NCBI GenBank assembly: GCA_017616705.1
Contig: JAFZXQ010000025.1
Location: 1 to 8,269, forward strand
Direction of reading: 5' to 3'
From: Clostridia bacterium
GTDB lineage: Bacteria > Bacillota > Clostridia > Christensenellales > UBA1242
DNA length: 8,269 nucleotides
Below are positions 5,594-8,269 of this stretch, piece by piece. The notes below the pieces were generated by a model. The model saw only the letters and a program-made list of their open reading frames with translations. It did no database searches and was not told the DNA's origin. Position 1 is the first letter of the stretch. Each line of letters opens with the position of its first letter. The position numbers were made by a program, and so were the translations under genes.

Positions 5594-6499
5594 TTATTTA
5601 TTAAATCTTAAATCTTTTCCTTCAATTAAAATGCACTTTGTTGACTTCTTATCAGCAAGCCTTGAGAAAATTCTTTCTTCATAAACTTTTAAAATTCCTT
5701 CAAGATCAAGGTTTGAGGTTAAGATTGTTAACTTATTTGCTTCTTTGCGTTCATTTAAAAGAAGGTAAAGATATTCTTTTGTTATGTTTCGTTTCATTGG
5801 CTCTGTTCCAAGATCGTCAATCATCAAGGCATCAGCATTAAGCATTCCGTCAAGATAATCAGCGCGCTCATAATCAAAACAAGTATGAAATTTAGTAAAC
5901 AATTCATTCATTTTAAAAGCGCTAACCTTTAAAACGCTTTTGCCTTGTTTTTTAAGTTCGTTTAATGCGCATTCCCCAAGAAAAGTTTTGCCAACGCCGG
6001 TTTTTCCGCAAAGCAAGATTTGATTATAATTTTTTTCAGTTGCCCATTTAACAAGAAAGTTTTTAACCTTAGTTAAGTTATCATTGTTAAAATCTTTAAA
6101 ACCTTTAAAGTCGGCTAGGTTATCAGAGTTAGAATCGGCTAAATAATAATTAAGCCTTTCTTTAAAGCAAGAGCAAGGCTCGCCACCAACAAAACCGGTA
6201 TCGTTACATTTTTTACAACTAAAGTGAGGAATAAGGTCATTTTCGCTAATTTTAAGTTTGTTTAAAACTCCAACTTTTTTGGCTTTAACTTCATCAAGTT
6301 GTTTTGATAACTCCGTTGTTTTTTTGCTTTCAGCTTCATTTTTAGCAATATCAAAAACCAACGCTCTTTCAGTTTTATCAAGCGCTTTATATTCAGCATT
6401 TTCTAATGCTTTTTGCTTGAAAAAATTAGCCCTTTCTATTGCGATTTGGCGTTTTGCGAATAATTCAGCCATAACTTTTTCTTTAATTTGGCTTGTCAT
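5594..6499 (-). CDS. dnaC: DnaI/DnaC-type AAA+ replicative helicase loader
   Basis: A 301-residue ATPase that should load the replicative helicase during initiation or restart, as DnaI does in Bacillus (311 residues). Order of parts: a charged helical N-terminal region (1-90) of the kind that contacts helicase; a zinc-binding knuckle with C95, C98, C109 and C111; then the AAA+ domain with Walker A GKTGVGKT (165-172), Walker B ALMIDDLG (224-231), sensor 1 TSN (261-263) and an arginine-finger region RIFSRL (276-281). IstB-like transposon ATPases share the core, but the zinc knuckle and the DnaD-type gene upstream favour a chromosomal loader. The ATG follows AGGAGA (6504-6509), which overlaps the TAG stop of the upstream gene; the eight-base gap implies translational coupling. 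It is the distal gene of a two-gene operon ending at the shared terminator. Confidence 0.92.
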   Translation of the reverse strand: MTSQIKEKVMAELFAKRQIAIERANFFKQKALENAEYKALDKTERALVFDIAKNEAESKKTTELSKQLDEVKAKKVGVLNKLKISENDLIPHFSCKKCNDTGFVGGEPCSCFKERLNYYLADSNSDNLADFKGFKDFNNDNLTKVKNFLVKWATEKNYNQILLCGKTGVGKTFLGECALNELKKQGKSVLKVSAFKMNELFTKFHTCFDYERADYLDGMLNADALMIDDLGTEPMKRNITKEYLYLLLNERKEANKLTILTSNLDLEGILKVYEERIFSRLADKKSTKCILIEGKDLRFNK

Positions 6500-6507
6500 T
6501 AGTTCTC

Positions 6508-7959
6508 CTAAATTTCAACGTCATCAAGACTATCAAACAAAGCGTTTAATTCATTTGATGAATATTCACGTTGCTTGAAGTTTGGTTGCTCTATTTTTTG
6601 AGCAGGTTTTGCTTGGCCCTGATTTTTTATTAATTCTTCAACGTCTTTAAGTGAAGTTATCTTTTTATTGTAAATTTCGCCAAGCAGTTTATTCATTGCG
6701 CTAGTAGGGTAGTCGCGATTTTTACATTGTTTAGCAACATAGTAAATAATTTCATCACTAATTTGCCAATCGTTATGCCATGTTTTGTAAAGTTCGCGGT
6801 CAGCGCTGTTAACGTTTCTAAGAAGCCCACAAAGTTCGAGAATTTCTTTGATTTTGCTATTTGTGTTTAATATTTCATCAAGGTATTGGTTTATTGATTC
6901 ACTGCTGATTAAGCCAAGTTTGAAGAATTTAGAAATAACGTCATCAACGGCTTCGAGCGTTCTAAGATTGCTGGTTAGGCAATAGTTAGCAATAAGGTTA
7001 AGTGTTTCTTTTGAATAACCTTTTTGAACCCATTTTGTTACATAGTTTTCAACAACGCCATCTAAAACTTGATAATATTGACCGATTGTTCTAGTAACTT
7101 CTTTAGCGATAGAATAAAGGTTGTCTCTTGTTTTAGCGTAAGTTTCAATTTCTTCAATAGTAAATAGTTTTAACTCAAAATATTTAACAAGCGTTGCGTC
7201 AAGTTTATGCATTCCGCCAGTTTTACCTTGGTTTTTGGCAGCATAAAGAATAACGTTTTGTGTAAAGCCTAAGCCAGAAGTCCATTTAATATACATATTT
7301 CTTTCTTCAACGTCAGCTTCGCGCTTAATTCCAAGAGCAGCTAAAACGGCTTTAATTTCAGCGCTTGACCTTTCTTGCTCTTGAAGTTTTTCCTCAATAG
7401 CCGTTGTTGTTTTGATGTTTTCGCGTTCAAAGCTTTTAGCAACGGTTAAAATGTAAGGATAGTTGATTGTTGATGATTTAAGCATTGTGCAATATTTAAT
7501 TATCATCAAAAGCGCTTCAGGCTCAAAATGGTAAGTTTCAATAAGAGTATAATATTCGTTAAACTCATTAGGAGTTATTTGTCTTCCGCTAAGAATCTCT
7601 TGCGCCTGAGCGTTAAATTCGGCATATTTTTCTTTGTTTCTAATCTTTCCAGAACCAGTATAAAGTTTTATTGGCAAAAATTTTACTTCAATAGGGTTGT
7701 TATTAACGATAGTAACAAGCCCCATTTCTTGCCAATAAGAGAAAGCGGAGATAATTTCATCTTCACTTAAAGATAAGACAACGCTCATTGAATTAAGTGA
7801 GTTATCATCTTCATGAGGGGTTGAGCAAAGAAATCTTCCATAAAGATAAACCTTAACGGCATTTTCAGGCGCCTGAGGCAAAAATTCACTTATAAAAGTG
7901 TTTTCAATGGAAGTTAAGCCATCCATAGATAAGTTGCTAGAATAAGAACAAAGCGCCAT
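6508..7959 (-). CDS. DnaD/DnaB-type replication initiation protein with four tandem DnaD-like repeats
   Basis: A 483-residue member of the Bacillota DnaD/DnaB superfamily, which remodels origin DNA and helps bring in helicase and loader. Residues 14-100 look like the N-terminal winged-helix domain. A clear DnaD-type (DnaB_2) domain follows at about 128-195. Three further copies of the same helical unit appear at about 220-290, 304-372 and 388-446: tryptophans W226, W310 and W394 are spaced exactly 84 residues apart, with L139 in the matching place of the first copy. The C terminus has a polar linker (446-462) and the motif QREYSSNELNALFDSLDDVEI (463-483), which resembles the tail of clostridial DnaD-domain proteins. 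Usual family members are shorter and have one or two copies. The ATG follows AAGGAG (7965-7970) by five bases. It precedes and is coupled to the helicase loader, so the two probably act as one loading module. Confidence 0.88.
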   Translation of the reverse strand: MALCSYSSNLSMDGLTSIENTFISEFLPQAPENAVKVYLYGRFLCSTPHEDDNSLNSMSVVLSLSEDEIISAFSYWQEMGLVTIVNNNPIEVKFLPIKLYTGSGKIRNKEKYAEFNAQAQEILSGRQITPNEFNEYYTLIETYHFEPEALLMIIKYCTMLKSSTINYPYILTVAKSFERENIKTTTAIEEKLQEQERSSAEIKAVLAALGIKREADVEERNMYIKWTSGLGFTQNVILYAAKNQGKTGGMHKLDATLVKYFELKLFTIEEIETYAKTRDNLYSIAKEVTRTIGQYYQVLDGVVENYVTKWVQKGYSKETLNLIANYCLTSNLRTLEAVDDVISKFFKLGLISSESINQYLDEILNTNSKIKEILELCGLLRNVNSADRELYKTWHNDWQISDEIIYYVAKQCKNRDYPTSAMNKLLGEIYNKKITSLKDVEELIKNQGQAKPAQKIEQPNFKQREYSSNELNALFDSLDDVEI

Positions 7960-7976
7960 AGTTTCTCCTTAGGTTA

Positions 7977-8005
7977 AATATATCACTATTTTAAAATTTT
8001 TACAA
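7977..8005 (-). promoter_or_regulatory. Promoter of the DnaD-type/dnaC operon
   Basis: On the minus strand TTGTAA (8005-8000) and TATATT (7982-7977) are 17 bases apart, and the -10 has an upstream TGA, matching the extended -10 form TGn. The -10 lies 17 bases before the ATG, so the predicted leader is about 11 bases and starts at the AAGGAG site. Confidence 0.6.
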
Positions 8006-8049
8006 TGTTTTTTACGTGAGTTTTAAAACAAGGGTGCCGTTTTCTTTCC

Positions 8050-8078
8050 TTGACAAAAACTAAAACGAGGGTTAAACT
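8050..8078 (+). promoter_or_regulatory. Promoter of sbcD
   Basis: TTGACA (8050-8055) and TAAACT (8073-8078) are 17 bases apart. The 37 bases from 8050 to 8086 match 1138 to 1174 before the glpA-like gene at 28 positions without gaps, including all of TTGACAAAAA, TAAACT and a downstream AAATTAG. The -10 ends 18 bases before the GTG. A short GTTTTAAAAC palindrome lies upstream at 8020-8029 but is too simple to call an operator, and I see no clear LexA-type box. Confidence 0.62.
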
Positions 8079-8096
8079 TAAATTAGTAGGTGAAAC

Positions 8097-8269
8097 GTGA
8101 AAATATTACACACATCAGATTGGCATCTCGGAAAAAAACTTAACAGTTTCGACAGATTCGAAGAGCAGAGGAATGTTATGCGTGAAATTGTCTCCATTGC
8201 TGATAAACAGAATGTTGACATGGTTGTCGTTGCCGGTGACCTTTTCGATACGTATAATCCTTCGAGTGA
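8097..8269 (+). CDS. sbcD: SbcD, nuclease subunit of SbcCD, N-terminal fragment cut by window edge
   Basis: The Mre11-type metallophosphoesterase subunit of the SbcCD (Rad50/Mre11-like) complex, which cuts DNA hairpins and processes blocked DNA ends. The 57 visible residues begin KILHTSDWHLGKKL (2-15), giving the first metal-binding motif D-x-H (D8, H10), and continue to AGDLFDTYNPSS (46-57) with the second motif GD (G47, D48); these are diagnostic. The rest of a protein of about 380-400 residues lies outside, and sbcC would be expected next. The start is GTG, chosen because AGGTG (8088-8092) lies four bases upstream and because family members begin with MKILHTSDWH. The final TGA of the window is out of frame and not a stop. 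Codon use is richer in C-ending codons than in neighbouring genes: all three phenylalanines are TTC. Confidence 0.95.
   Translation, partial: MKILHTSDWHLGKKLNSFDRFEEQRNVMREIVSIADKQNVDMVVVAGDLFDTYNPSS

Noticed and set aside
5594..6499. IstB-type transposition ATPase, which would imply an IS21-like element
   Set aside because: No IstA transposase or terminal inverted repeats are seen; the four-cysteine knuckle and coupling to a DnaD-type gene fit a chromosomal helicase loader.
6258..6578. Plus-strand frame of 106 codons across the dnaC/DnaD-type junction
   Set aside because: It is antisense to two well-supported genes and has no recognisable features or ribosome site.
7984..8030. AT-rich inverted repeats upstream of the DnaD-type gene as an operator
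   Set aside because: TTTTAAAA and GTTTTAAAAC are short, low-complexity palindromes expected by chance in such AT-rich DNA, and no half-site like the one at glpK recurs.
8262..8269. TGA at the very end of the window as a stop for sbcD
   Set aside because: The frame reads AGT then GA, so the TGA is out of frame; the gene simply continues beyond the window.
1..8269. Alternative genetic code with TGA as tryptophan, as in mollicutes
   Set aside because: All genes are full length under the standard code, tryptophans are encoded by TGG, and no conserved protein needs an in-frame TGA.

Overview
The window reads as a stretch of chromosome from an AT-rich Bacillota bacterium, most likely an anaerobic clostridial or uncultured gut-type lineage; I cannot name the species. 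The reasons are a DnaD-domain protein followed by a DnaI/DnaC-type helicase loader (a Bacillota arrangement), strong purine-rich Shine-Dalgarno sites, and a clostridial-type glycerol-3-phosphate oxidation trio. The standard bacterial code fits: all complete genes stop at TAA or TAG, tryptophan is TGG, and no in-frame TGA is seen. Gene density is high, no gap without a gene exceeds 300 bases, and I see no tRNA, rRNA, CRISPR array, insertion sequence or phage integrase.

Left part (1-4415), glycerol metabolism. Glycerol kinase glpK runs leftward and is cut by the window edge. Divergent from it is a three-gene operon: an FAD-dependent glycerol-3-phosphate dehydrogenase with a BFD-like [2Fe-2S] tail, a two-Rossmann FAD/NAD(P) oxidoreductase, and a small four-cysteine DUF1667 protein, closed by a strong terminator. 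The 121-base gap between them carries two facing promoters and a perfect 22-bp palindrome that sits on the -35 element and spacer of the glpK promoter. Together these genes would phosphorylate glycerol and oxidise glycerol-3-phosphate to dihydroxyacetone phosphate, with a soluble electron path through FAD, iron-sulfur and pyridine nucleotide rather than a membrane GlpC subunit (inference).

Middle part (4416-5593): a 263-residue protein of unknown function that seems to be translated from a leaderless or nearly leaderless mRNA, then a stand-alone TfoX N-terminal domain protein. A hairpin that overlaps the last codons of the TfoX gene has T-runs on both sides and probably ends transcription from both directions.

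Right part (5594-8269), DNA replication and repair. On the minus strand a DnaD-type protein with four tandem DnaD-like repeats is translationally coupled to a helicase loader. Divergent from it, sbcD (nuclease subunit of SbcCD) starts with GTG and is cut by the right edge.

The cross-cutting observation is that the promoters of glpK, the glpA-like gene and sbcD share an extended pattern from -10 into the ribosome binding site, and all recognisable promoters lie so close to their start codons that predicted 5' leaders are only about 0-12 bases. The clearest protein-level novelty is the four-repeat DnaD protein; the clearest unknowns are the 263-residue protein and the DUF1667 protein.
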